Both the position numbers and the translations under genes were made by a program. A DNA stretch of 34,215 nt, from assembly GCA_000437555.1 (NCBI GenBank), contig FR901024.1, positions 16,180 through 50,394 on the forward strand. The letters run 5' to 3'. Shown one piece after another: positions 29,701 through 34,215 of this stretch. The DNA comes from Acidaminococcus sp. CAG:917 (GTDB taxonomy: Bacteria; Bacillota; Clostridia; Christensenellales; CAG-917). The notes below the pieces were generated by a model, which did not search any database, was not told where the DNA came from, and saw nothing but the letters and a program-made list of their open reading frames with translations. The first letter of the stretch is position 1. Every line of letters begins with the position of its first letter.

Positions 29701-32700
29701 CCCTGTTGAACGGTAAATTCGTTAGAACCGTAGAGGTATGGCGTAACCGCATCGCCCTCTGTCTGAGTGGTGATTTTGGTGTAAATACCGTTTACCGAAT
29801 CCGCAAGAGCGTATTCGCCGTTCTCGTCAAGGACAAACAATACGAGGTTTTGATAAGTAACTCCCTCAAGATTGTTGGCTTGCGCAACAGCATTGATAGC
29901 CGCCGCAACGTCGCCGCTTGTAAGGTCTGCGCCGTCGCTGACCGTAACGGGAACATATTTCGTTCCGGCAGGCAGTTTGAAGATTGCGTCCACCGTCAGC
30001 TCCGTCGATTGCAAATCGTTGAGGTCGGTCTTGAGGTCTACACTTCCGTTAAACTTGACTCCGTCATAGACAATCGAATCGAGAGTCTGTCCGTTGTCGA
30101 GTTCGATGAGGCTGAAAGCGTATTTGAGCATTTGCTCGCCTATCGTGATTGTGAAGTGTTTGTTTGAAATAAGCATAGCAAGAGCGGTGTTGTTTTCAAA
30201 ATCACTCGTGCCTGCCTCATTGCCGTTGTCCTGAATTTCTTCCGAATCGTAAACGTCCTCGCCAAAGATATTGTAAAGAATATCGTTGAGAGCGTCGGTA
30301 ACGAAATCGAGTTCGTCGATTGCTATCTTAGGCACACCGAACTTGGTAGCGTCTATATAGAGTTTACCGTCCTGGAAGTAAACGCCGATGTAAACTTCTT
30401 CGATATCCATACCGGAAACCGCAACCAATTCCGCTTTAAGCTCCGACTTGCTGACGTCGCTGAAATCCAAGAGCAAGTTAAATGATAACTTGAAGTGGAG
30501 CTTGCTTATACCTGTGGTATATTCGGGCACCTCAAACACGACGCCGTCAAGGTCGCCGAGAATTGCGCTGAATATCTGACCGATGTCGATAGTACCTGCG
30601 GTCATGGAAGCGTTGAGGTCGAGGTCGAATCCGACGCTGACGGTGGTCTTTGTAAAGAGCACTGCGTCGCTGAAATCGTCGGGCAAGAGCGAGGAGCTCG
30701 AGCCAAAGCCGATGTCAAGTCCGGAAATATTGATACCGAAATCGAAGACACCCGCCTCAATGTCGATTGTCACACCGAAATCGTTAAGCGAAGAATACTT
30801 ATTGGAAACTCTCATAAATTCGCTTTGTGTTCTGTCGAATTCATAGCTTCCGGTATAAACGCCCGATTTTTCGTTTCTTATTTGATATTTCGTTCCTTCA
30901 TGACCGTATGTAAGAACGTATTTGGTGTAGTTTCTATACGTCTGTTTTGCGGAAGCGGAAAGTGAGCTGTAAAGCAGCATTCCGTCGCTTGTGTTGACGT
31001 AAAGTATGCACTGGTCACCGTCGAGATTCTTCTCGGCATCGGTGAGCACACGGGCTTGTGAACCTTCTTCAATCTGATATGCCCTGCCCTCAACGTAACG
31101 CTCGTAATCTCTGAACGTATACTCGGTGTCTTGCTCGTAAGTGAAGATATCGATTGTGGCAACATAGCGGGTCGATGAACTTGTCAAAGCTTTCAAATCA
31201 TCGGAGAGTATCTCGTAAAGGAGATATACGCCCGTGGTTTGAGCTTCTTCTCTTTCCTCGTCGGTTGCAAAGTAACCGTCAAGCAAGAATTCTCTTTCTG
31301 CGCCGGTTGTCCAAATGCTGTCGGAAGTGAGAATATAATCACCCTCAATCGACGGATTGGTAAGGCGTGCTTCCGCTTCCGTCTTGTAAGAAACGGAATT
31401 GACCACTTTGCTGTAACGCAATGTGTGAATCGACGAATCATACTTGGTGTACGTCGCCACCGTCTTACCTGAAGCGTCTGTGGTAAGAACTCTGCCGTAA
31501 TATCCGTTTGCGTCTTCTACATAGAGGTCGTCTTCGTGCTCAACAAGATATTTGAACAAATAGTAGTTAGTAACTTTCTGATAACGGGTCGCCGACTTAT
31601 ACTGCGCCTTACCTGCCTCGTCAAGGTCGTCGTAGAGAACGTATGTTCCGAGTGCGCCGTAGTTTGCCTTTTCCGCTTCGCCGAGAGCGTTATAGGTATT
31701 TTTATCAATCGTGGTCGTGCCGTCCGACAAGAGAACATACCTTTCAGCGTCGTCTGCGATAAAGACGTAGTCGCCGTTGGCGTATTGACGGAAGGAGTTG
31801 ACCTCGGTATATCTTTCTTCATAAGGCAGTATGAGCGAATATTCCGCCTCAACCCATTTATAATCGCCGTCGCCCGCATCTGTACCCAAAGCGGTCTTGA
31901 AGTAACCTTTATAGAAGAAGTATGTATAATCTCCCGAAGCTCCCTGTCCGTAAACTCTGTTCGCGTCTTTAACCTGAGCATAATCGCTCGTCATTATGTC
32001 GATGACTCTCGTAAGAGATGTTACGGGGACTCTGAGTCCGAGGTCGCTGAGGTTAATGGAAGCTATTCTGCCGATATTGGATTCCGTTACGGCAAGCTGT
32101 TCGTCGTTGGAATCAAGCCAAATATAGTCGTTGAGCCTGTAAACGACGCCGTTGTAGAGGAAGTACCATTCCGTTACGGAAGTATCGTGTTCGGAAGCGA
32201 GGTCGGCGTTGGCAAAATATCCATAGCCGTATCTCGTATAGCTTTCGTTACCGTCTGCGAATGCTGCGTTCCAAGCAGTTTCCGTTCCGTCCTCACCGAT
32301 ATAAATCTGAACAAAGCTGCGAGCATTGATAACTTCAAACGTAGCCTGCTTTCTGTAAACGCCCGAAGCGTTCTTGTGCCAGCTGTAATCATACGTATCG
32401 ACAACCGTCAAGGTTGCTCCTGCGTTTGAAACGGCGGCGAAAGCGTAGAGCTGAGAATTTACTTCAACATAAAGCTGTCCGCTCTCGAAGGACTGTCCGA
32501 TATTTGCGCCGGATACGTAAACGTATTTAGCTCCGTCGTAAGCGACTTCCGAGCGGTCTTGAGTAAAGAGACTGAGACGTCCGTATTCCCTGACGAGCGT
32601 AGCACGGGAAATATCGATATAATTTCCGCCGGAGAGAATGAATTGTCCGATAGTGTTTAATTGATAATAGTTTCCGACCGAGGAAGCTGTCAAAGGAACG

Positions 32701-34215
32701 TATGTCAAAACATCGTCAACATAAATCTGAGCATAGTCGCCGTAGGTTGACGAAACATATTGGTCCCCGACCTTGAAGAAGCGTCTTGCAATCTGATAGT
32801 AGTTGCCTTCATACAATACGTATGTGTTAAGCGACGCGGCAATAGTAATTTCCTGCGTCGAAACAGGAGTCGTGGTGTCGACGTAGCCGTTGCCTATCTT
32901 GATATAAGTTCCGCTTGCGCTTTCCGAATAGGTTCCGTCGCCGTTGGATACGTAGCGTGTCGGATAATCGGAAATGCGATAGTAGTTATTTTGATATTTG
33001 ACGTAAGCATTGCCGTAGACGTTTTCGTTTTCAACGCCGTTGCCGTGGAGATAATATCCGATAGCGTATTTGTCGTTATCGCTTATTTCCTCGCTGAAGT
33101 CGAGCTGTTCGTAGTAAAGACCGCCGGTAACGTAATAATCTCCGTTATCGTTTTCATAATAAACGTTTTGGTCGATATCGTGTTTCGTATAGAAAGTCGT
33201 ATCCTTTGCAACGATATACTGTCCGTCGTTGACGTCGATATAACCCGTTCCGACAGAACCGTCGATACCGCACTCGACCGCATTGTCGATAAGGACGTAT
33301 CTGTTCAGTGCTTTGTCGTAGTGATATTTGCCGATAAGCTCGGATACGTCGACAGGCTTGAACATCTCATAAATGTTGCTGAATCTGTCGGAATTGCATA
33401 TCTCGTCAAAGTCGAGGATATCGTGGCTGAATTCACCCTTATCGATACTGAGCGTCAAATTGAGCACGTCAAACACGTCGCCTATATCGCCGAGCGACGG
33501 GAAGAGCAATCCGAGTATGACCGAGAAGAAGCTCTTAGTCAAAACAAGTTCGATTGCGGGGTCGGATATAATGAATTCTATGACAGCGTCCGCAGCTCTT
33601 GAAGATACGGGAACAGCCGTCGGGTCGGACGAGGAAACAGCCTCGCCGGAACCGCCGTTATCCGTCGAGCCGGAAGCGATGAGGTCGGAAATATTTTCGA
33701 CAATATCGACGATGTTAGGAATATATGCGACAGGTGCGCCTTCAAAGAGGTCACGTCCGTCGATATAAAGCGTATTGTTGGCAAGGTAAATACCTCCCCT
33801 CGAAATAACGTTTCCGTTTTCGTCGTATTTATAATTGCCGTAGGTGTCGAGTTCGACAAGTTCCAAGGCTATCTCGAGCGAGCTGAGTTCGCTTCTCTCG
33901 AGGAAGTCTTTAAAGGTGTATATTTCCTTATAAAGTCCGTTTTCGTCTTCAACGTAGGAAACGACTTCTTTGCCGTCTTCATCATAGTCGATTTGCTCGG
34001 AATACTTGGTGCCGGTATACGTCGTGCCGTTTGCGGCTTCCCACTCACTTATGAGTTCGTAACCGTTTTTGGTGAAGTAGTCCAAGAACAAATCGCCGAG
34101 GTTGAAGTTTGCGCTGAGTTTACCGCCGACAGCGTCGTAGAATTCCTGGTCGGACATCAAAGATATCATCATATCTCCGAAATACGAGCCGAGCAGGTCG
34201 GACGACTGGAAGAGC
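14325..34215 (-). CDS. Giant repetitive, probably extracellular protein, N-terminus missing
   Basis: One reading frame runs unbroken from the right window edge to a TAA at 14325: at least 6,629 residues, 14 of them before the first Met at 34172. That Met has no ribosome binding site and no signal peptide follows, so the true start lies outside. Residues here are counted from it. The protein is rich in Tyr, Asp, Ser, Gly and Asn, and only about nine Cys are visible. It has three zones: Tyr-rich short repeats (about 280-1110), about seven beta modules with Ser/Gly/Glu/Thr linkers (about 100-4050) and about fifteen Ig-like units (about 4470-6615). It ends in GKGGFGTKFTIVSKN, with no LPXTG, membrane segment or SLH domain. 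I recognise no catalytic motif or named family. A surface or secreted structural, adhesive or binding protein is the best inference. A strong terminator follows. Confidence 0.9.
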   Translation of the reverse strand, partial: LFQSSDLLGSYFGDMMISLMSDQEFYDAVGGKLSANFNLGDLFLDYFTKNGYELISEWEAANGTTYTGTKYSEQIDYDEDGKEVVSYVEDENGLYKEIYTFKDFLERSELSSLEIALELVELDTYGNYKYDENGNVISRGGIYLANNTLYIDGRDLFEGAPVAYIPNIVDIVENISDLIASGSTDNGGSGEAVSSSDPTAVPVSSRAADAVIEFIISDPAIELVLTKSFFSVILGLLFPSLGDIGDVFDVLNLTLSIDKGEFSHDILDFDEICNSDRFSNIYEMFKPVDVSELIGKYHYDKALNRYVLIDNAVECGIDGSVGTGYIDVNDGQYIVAKDTTFYTKHDIDQNVYYENDNGDYYVTGGLYYEQLDFSEEISDNDKYAIGYYLHGNGVENENVYGNAYVKYQNNYYRISDYPTRYVSNGDGTYSESASGTYIKIGNGYVDTTTPVSTQEITIAASLNTYVLYEGNYYQIARRFFKVGDQYVSSTYGDYAQIYVDDVLTYVPLTASSVGNYYQLNTIGQFILSGGNYIDISRATLVREYGRLSLFTQDRSEVAYDGAKYVYVSGANIGQSFESGQLYVEVNSQLYAFAAVSNAGATLTVVDTYDYSWHKNASGVYRKQATFEVINARSFVQIYIGEDGTETAWNAAFADGNESYTRYGYGYFANADLASEHDTSVTEWYFLYNGVVYRLNDYIWLDSNDEQLAVTESNIGRIASINLSDLGLRVPVTSLTRVIDIMTSDYAQVKDANRVYGQGASGDYTYFFYKGYFKTALGTDAGDGDYKWVEAEYSLILPYEERYTEVNSFRQYANGDYVFIADDAERYVLLSDGTTTIDKNTYNALGEAEKANYGALGTYVLYDDLDEAGKAQYKSATRYQKVTNYYLFKYLVEHEDDLYVEDANGYYGRVLTTDASGKTVATYTKYDSSIHTLRYSKVVNSVSYKTEAEARLTNPSIEGDYILTSDSIWTTGAEREFLLDGYFATDEEREEAQTTGVYLLYEILSDDLKALTSSSTRYVATIDIFTYEQDTEYTFRDYERYVEGRAYQIEEGSQARVLTDAEKNLDGDQCILYVNTSDGMLLYSSLSASAKQTYRNYTKYVLTYGHEGTKYQIRNEKSGVYTGSYEFDRTQSEFMRVSNKYSSLNDFGVTIDIEAGVFDFGINISGLDIGFGSSSSLLPDDFSDAVLFTKTTVSVGFDLDLNASMTAGTIDIGQIFSAILGDLDGVVFEVPEYTTGISKLHFKLSFNLLLDFSDVSKSELKAELVAVSGMDIEEVYIGVYFQDGKLYIDATKFGVPKIAIDELDFVTDALNDILYNIFGEDVYDSEEIQDNGNEAGTSDFENNTALAMLISNKHFTITIGEQMLKYAFSLIELDNGQTLDSIVYDGVKFNGSVDLKTDLNDLQSTELTVDAIFKLPAGTKYVPVTVSDGADLTSGDVAAAINAVAQANNLEGVTYQNLVLFVLDENGEYALADSVNGIYTKITTQTEGDAVTPYLYGSNEFTVQQGLMQGDGNDDVYYICIEGEDSNHDVYEKTVDISLAVKNVQIVFATADRERPLTDEEIDDFSVYSEIENLILNEKIDLTTYFDGGDLVLSEWIQLFFENEDLSDLEGILTVMEEEGDYVKRKTYLEIYLDVKIAAMINYLRKQSLDQETIDSVVNAWEGEIDFGKLLDVVTSGNLNIYDLFGLMNLAITISTEVESYDASTDAYDYRDEYDVARIYFAGGSYNYVANYYTPEEYTNGYELISAYEERTSKAWTGDKYYTIDGVSYVKWVGDGSDEHPEEEYIWKVNKPYAESEGNSPDSYDGLWFSKNSGGYYFDENGTYIAEVDYDKLDTMDKTQRYDYYFQHAQGTYVYVYETKTFENIKELEAKLLAQGEELDLSDTTKYSPERFFYDSTNVHQNPYGKYGYVFGGLRVDLTGVGLSGFEIKADQLKQIFGLITGIKEETSSTENEQPLPVVDETDDGTTEETGISFPLLTDDIAEYVRLFLYGIQMTSNYISLVINAAYLNVIADLVTSVDTDFSFDYNFTNRSFLRINTDVNAYSFTSIRPYTGVGDFGDDSITAVEGDVLINGKPIQDTEGNNVKYEDYITSGEVNLYVLIPRQGDTGNYVLSNNTATELIKLSAEDKSFLARFGKNEGDADNTLEEIINLIPDKDSADFSAGMQTFFYDVMFGLKNYGQDSMNSSIFIKSMLPDAIYEGLVAGYDYFTYDLYQITLEKANDKYVITFDGTTKTYDAVADFLYEVGAYSLASVQMAYYNVLPRVQLLLYLFDHSVGIDIGTPNVILERYVYTSSGASSYPTIATYDAFNVFGSQKLSDEEIEALGFDEKVDDDISHSSIKIVLDDMSSKGYEFEVTDDIRYTIDGTATANSYVVKIINGVRYAYANYASMNDDTGGMPITQSNSGNYVLISYTQTGNITNEYLIRIDKENGKDTYVSSIAFNYIGTGALQMDGGSQNASSVSYYKWFGFEFKQRFDENGNIIRGQYVTAPNLSSSIVADGGENYYGYAEGEYVYDVTIDDYTYLPMFVKVSGMETYVSLSTAFNSNEYASTQMEVEENKGIQVFASEQGGAVIGYITEDTHSFILNKDILYVLRGADYIDYATASASGLADMTALYSRIGEEEYIKTGYYTVGNAQEGIAAGPKAFSRYDKLDYLNLMELKSITMSLGGSFELNGDYSSTQLSNIMYSVFGELASALTVGEQGEGLHMKFGYAIGLKADFDLDIMGLLNGGSLASSFSLNNIDLAIDIWTCDADGNYESEFIGIYYLDGVVYIDLSYFLSDGGLFKLDLGENAIEELVKSLLGSASTEASTATDGTEGDKVYHGANRDIAGFYVDVVMNCLTASISMKLVSLIVNYIADEDLLGNIVDELPNVVPYVGIDVTEKDGKIFLGAKLYDTMGTTEILDIGFIANGLDTPQSHMIFSDGNTLLGHAKSISYLVGDLNRNANEVVIDIYNDYNKKHGEGLAGEEDTVRDTYRLLASVDLDALIAGDTSGIEINWGNAEISAKMDVSIEVLAGLINFSEEFGELLDTEVLAFIAALNKDMTEGVRNDTYITATLTGFVNLDYFMDESRTFVQKLAGTEISLIMNLNSDILPYTDTVANGGVSQDIALSLTLIFDEQGKLSIYLDMTDLGTKLGLGEAFQKLKFEGLDIGGLFGSSSSEAVSSASSFVEGDEGSTGIFSSDILEVIAALFKELQILRDSIKVNFNDDMFDSLLSLLTDNQTLIDQIKMPTIDNGGLTLALKDGLEVMIDLSLAVADGREYMPKDMWVEGEFDWQGDLYAFGKLANLNGVYGYGDDDKFGPATDTTKGILYAFVLDNEYGEYYITAGEKDLYYFNGSSATAQSVKGGEFKLVDENYSSGNKYSLVVLYRLSEGANTADDSTLPEEDLLDKYQLTDKLGSYAEGNLYIPYKSESGRYIKPSDFSMEIKLYDLELQYGIEQSQISIRDESGAVTEVASGVNSGEGGKYTYTAVTEFNKLDELKLNLAFEGTFEVNADALDESGVSNTLDLSWLFALLLGDDSSLGSTSLTIRIGDDIKLTFKIGIYIYLDLQDFSKTEVVLKLEKLLDDGTTEDFLSIYIAPDGTGKHSIYANLYFLLGDQGKVAITNFDLAGMLDGVLGGVLPDNEASTSSLADAAKLVMHDLPYALILFSPEALGIAININAINEIVNFYRRADGLEEKETIDTTGEFMLNLFTNHYVDNGEDKTNLNTQLLAKFNETFYASIDITRLELNTVDDYDAEIAKGNGATGKLPTQGELDSYVAVFDIGTGDLIIEKLSLSLQGTMTLTSPVSITSNSFAYWVGGLVDYLLESLLESDPSSNDANDFKLYLPEAITFMLNAQVDLNLAEIITPGGFNLGGIFRSDIYLDISFGDPINSPFISLYYLGSSGLGGSSGSSANTNRPVGVNDGSSNTIFNDAVYIDLTSFGLGKIKLSGLVGLLGGNSGEGNTGEGTTASAGEAEAVADGGLDMSAVTGELIIEESRLGINLNSAFFDRIFDMLGLNFTFGNPPIQDGSLILDFDNGLNGASLEVALDSVGTSIGLNISDIDVMFSGDSLIDVESKVNEVAYGYAGLDLGTFGVGGVVAQILDSMDPSLTVTYNKRTYDSKVVTNVNLFTGWGVGGKNDGAINDGLSADIYYGATSVTINLLKENKSIDGSAGIDRIKLDISAFHPLRQSGNADGVNGPFEGLDGWLYNGNLVLTGVKDVFNTSLDFILAIFEPLDLASYVGENGQIFNIIEMMKGDNDYYNYPKTGAFGEVYSTNDVDDGTSEYTWSPDLGNLISGIDIQMFGTDNVAWNPYGGKFTASGDSERYSSVSITFDKNTFNDLLVYVYYFLISAFNSDALVARMKEANGGSYSNVSGLLRAVENATTSAQRVNIMKPYAYALPSALVQWLITDQGGFGANVLAAGAWVIKTLSLLIDTLLPIPFASSSVTAKIFIDSKTTSTQDGGIKSIELYIDANRATTGSNTSNTTNFLQLVIQPTASNGNLLELSEVSSVSIPNGQATVPSRADIMDIANRSVQITVGGSKKTISLTHEYLSNPTYFPQRASVTFSDGFKDNYGGGTGLGENGGVQIVWDASSVDLTPNNTASDKLAGYIYGYVLNKVVYAIPVYIGSNYNPTSISGITYNSSTSKYVSKTLTVDMKTIDPSKGDAANSKFNITLPDNAQITFENGEVYTFSTKYVDYVEYGISGREEFVEYARYLAENFGFKGKLKGTNINNGTATYNGNDTFTGVTNKFPVGLLTWNYDDFVYDWLGGTVEVYYTYQWALAGKITRSIVIPISNYEIDSITQFYSNDYANLKLSNLTSFDSTKMVKYDSKTNSLTLDVDKFMSRDGQKFDATKNMNEYYDFNFDLYSYIKAIDMVSGKYSNYVSSEGPQDGSSFKLDLSWGENYEGLANLKAALDEIWNATNDCWDYYKGIDTTVTAYIGGRTFVANEYFANYPEDTDLVKYDPYYVNGEIVGYYVYQTVTIPIKVASCRVESLAKTEIAVDPYQYTTLEVGAAIDSSLSANVRVGLETKSVRFNYDNTLASPKTLDYTDAVNGIITSVTAEQMSYLGYSGAVAPRLNILLGNRVMGYQSMTIPLNIRTMTAQATNVTIASDVFNPEWYNKSEYQSMTVSFAGNIKHTMYLDWSTYRLYSDNAYKNELVGDDKNIFAGGTFYATVEAYVLDEEGNEIGNYNGKRQAIKLTLNVAQRSVSDIFFYNGSTDGEGIDDLNNYTVNAMTIDAYDYFTGAANYFEGGVKIKVVYNDKSEGFAYIDSWNVDITNAENGAIVKASIGNNSEYQINVNFKTYVVDRFEFDESTTIKSENGEYSYDMLTAYTLPTSATVYFKDGTSKQLDIRFVTDGAPYKDEFIEKKDLDGTVLYTYVEREVVVYEGIQGLEQTLTIEIRLTNHNLSGDDVEVDFGWGAISFSVNNEAVTSSEASVASETAAPSFSVFKDFSLPSTAKVTYNGNIYDNVPVTWFDKDGNAAQRPDMAKVIAEEIKDENGLDGIYYFTLTASFAGITKDVEFIYYYKYEINVNDNPGFGTYTDQNMGMDFYTYTLGAENFFNGLPSKIVVRVYNSEVRADFEKVTVDATWRDVTYTSNGIDNVRQFVMLSAGGFETVQPEQIEIGYLNYSTDMICFLTVEAPSDTINDYIAENFEKMYVFDTLGLYTQDETNTVKKLFENGEKTTIQYKTGVSDGNDTFDEIEVTLSYQLPADIMTSKEYFGKVLNVDVTLTNAQGSIVVPVQVYVIDRTIEKITSVSDRTVVFDPFIGDFSLFSSTYAQTANQTVTTELVGEQTNFKVSNAGTLNVQYDVVWDETLISKAEQALGGANWPNNMVDLVYKATEATQQFNIPVSVINRTIEKLRLIMGGDYTLTDTIGYRTVNREIYTSVNDSQIVMFDYDVDTSLPVKIEIKNPYTYNMANFPTNVSVVFTDGQEMVYNITWENIPETVTGNVSDFVKLNAHVATERDITVADFEVELAVRAFNVTRFNSSIASDTLDTDYTYVGYPYATTTGTTIKVNNVEQTVYNPFGLTYENSFRAYLDGTWIKKEYAVNYVGYKTLARDTDGNVIETNLADTSLIDSTKTVDPVYYNLNQLTRRYESVGGTDYIYVFTVAFTIDNVTWDKTSIDYNANGGTTYAIATFGGNTNAGEHTYNVPVEIKNSSNYEFDWSESFWSTIAGNEQDVFRAAVGVEGASGYGFDPAANIDYTGSEFAKYYPNKTTMKFLDAEGNVLWTQVMDIEWSFTNLEIDMSGGLGYTKVIINGNNEFNYQDSVTNFTLKQLSITQTVKYMNRTWKLDMSTNSAIKGWTGFAGADQMTAPHSNTTNINPYNYSKPTLPESIVMRSTDGNDQVTFTEEGKDGYKLEWDLTEFYPSYMGGQTYVYAVLTTPSGLTQSLRITLYVQKMLINNISSSGYTSKVNTDTGKAVDPYTITPFSAGTYSLPSAYTVTFSTWKYTDSGFATSAGTESKKINYAPVTMPSDFEYALNSTATSYLASIKFGSQQRVYVNVTLAAFTGSVSTGSVYGGNNSTNAYVNTMYGGKPVAFIGYAYVESGKVYKVEISSLETNYYLPKFKGNRAVTYVLVPIFGVMVDNNGTVLTKTTITQAEINTYGLGSVYSEGDTIPYGKGGFGTKFTIVSKN
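22000..33780 (-). repeat. Seven-copy beta module with low-complexity linkers in the giant protein
   Basis: A diverged module recurs with the anchor pattern h-Y-I-D-L-x-x-F-G-x-x-K-I-x-I. The anchors lie near 33738-33770 (LYIDGRDLFEG), 30315-30362 (LYIDATKFGVPKIAID), 28430-28478 (LRVDLTGVGLSGFEIK), 25870-25907 (VYIDLSYFLSDGG), 24800-24860 (LSIYLDMTDLGTKLGL), 23385-23457 (IYANLYFLLGDQGKVAI) and 22405-22466 (VYIDLTSFGLGKIKL). After most anchors comes a Ser/Gly/Glu/Thr/Ala linker such as GSASTEASTATDGTEGD or GGNSGEGNTGEGTTASAGE. Then follows a helix-like segment and further strands (for example SISMKLVSLIVNYIA). Two further near-repeats, GLDIGFGSSSS and GLDIGGLFGSSSS, lie near 30715 and 24755. 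I know no family with this arrangement. Confidence 0.65.
30830..33330 (-). repeat. Tyr-rich short repeats in the N-terminal part of the giant protein
   Basis: Two short repeat types alternate in this stretch of about 830 residues. One is a two-strand unit like YVKYQNNYYRI, YVLYEGNYYQI, FLYNGVVYRL and FFYKGYFKT. The other follows the pattern Y-x-x-L-x-x-x-x-K-x-x-Y-x-x-x-T-R-Y-V, as in LDEAGKAQYKSATRYQKV (near 31620), LSDDLKALTSSSTRYV (near 31190) and LSASAKQTYRNYTKYV (near 30950). Such Tyr-rich beta hairpins are reminiscent of wall-binding repeats, but I cannot match them to a named family. Confidence 0.6.

Noticed and set aside
15039..33602. Many long + strand open frames opposite the giant gene, up to 375 codons (15792-16919)
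   Set aside because: The long ones I checked (starting at 15039, 15792, 17241, 18030, 19233, 23082, 28668, 31536 and 32760) lie in exact codon register with the sense gene. They stay open because the sense gene seldom uses TTA, CTA or TCA there. Their translations resemble no family and lack ribosome binding sites.
34170..34172. Met at 34172 as the start of the giant gene
   Set aside because: The frame stays open for 14 more codons to the window edge, there is no ribosome binding site upstream and no signal peptide after it.

Overview
The window looks like a chromosomal segment of a low-to-mid GC member of the Bacillota, most likely an uncultivated Clostridia-type anaerobe. The evidence is strong AAGGAGG-type ribosome binding sites, consensus sigma-A promoters, short hairpin/T-tract terminators, and a gene set with a class II aldolase, short TtcA, butanol-dehydrogenase-like Fe-ADH, DUF1858 protein, XRE-cupin regulator, flavodoxin-family protein and SpoIIQ-like M23 protein. 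The order or genus cannot be fixed from sequence alone. I saw no tRNA, rRNA, CRISPR array, transposase or phage gene.

Layout. Positions 1-656 hold the 3' part of a class II fructose-bisphosphate aldolase on the + strand. A two-way terminator separates it from a PF06695 membrane protein on the - strand (794-1756). That gene diverges from ttcA (+, 1844-2575) across a compact region where two near-consensus promoters overlap around a perfect FNR-type palindrome. From 2662 onward every gene is on the - strand. They are: an M23 protein with one catalytic His missing; a three-gene operon (7366 down to 3590) of a degenerate glycerol-1-phosphate-dehydrogenase-like protein, a NagD-type HAD phosphatase and a sodium:solute symporter; a flavodoxin/iron-ADH pair (9399 down to 7670); a maltose-acetyltransferase-type enzyme; a DUF1858/XRE-cupin operon; an SPFH protein with three zinc ribbons; and an AEC-family transporter.

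The right 58% of the window (14325-34215) is one open reading frame on the - strand, still open at the window edge: at least 6,629 residues, with the N-terminus missing. It encodes a giant, Tyr/Asp/Ser/Gly-rich, Cys-poor, probably extracellular protein. From N to C it has (i) a Tyr-rich stretch of short beta repeats, (ii) about seven diverged copies of a beta-rich module marked by a Y-I-D-L/K-I-x-I motif followed by a Ser/Gly/Glu/Thr linker and a helical segment, and (iii) about fifteen Ig-like units that often open with (D/N)P(Y/F). It ends without LPXTG, SLH or a membrane segment. I could assign no family to it, and it is the strongest candidate for something undescribed here.

The ordinary genes point to redox and carbohydrate metabolism plus transport. 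The main points of interest are the giant protein, the degenerate enzymes, the shared FNR-like promoter region, two promoters that imply nearly leaderless mRNAs, and an extreme purine-strand bias just after the giant gene.
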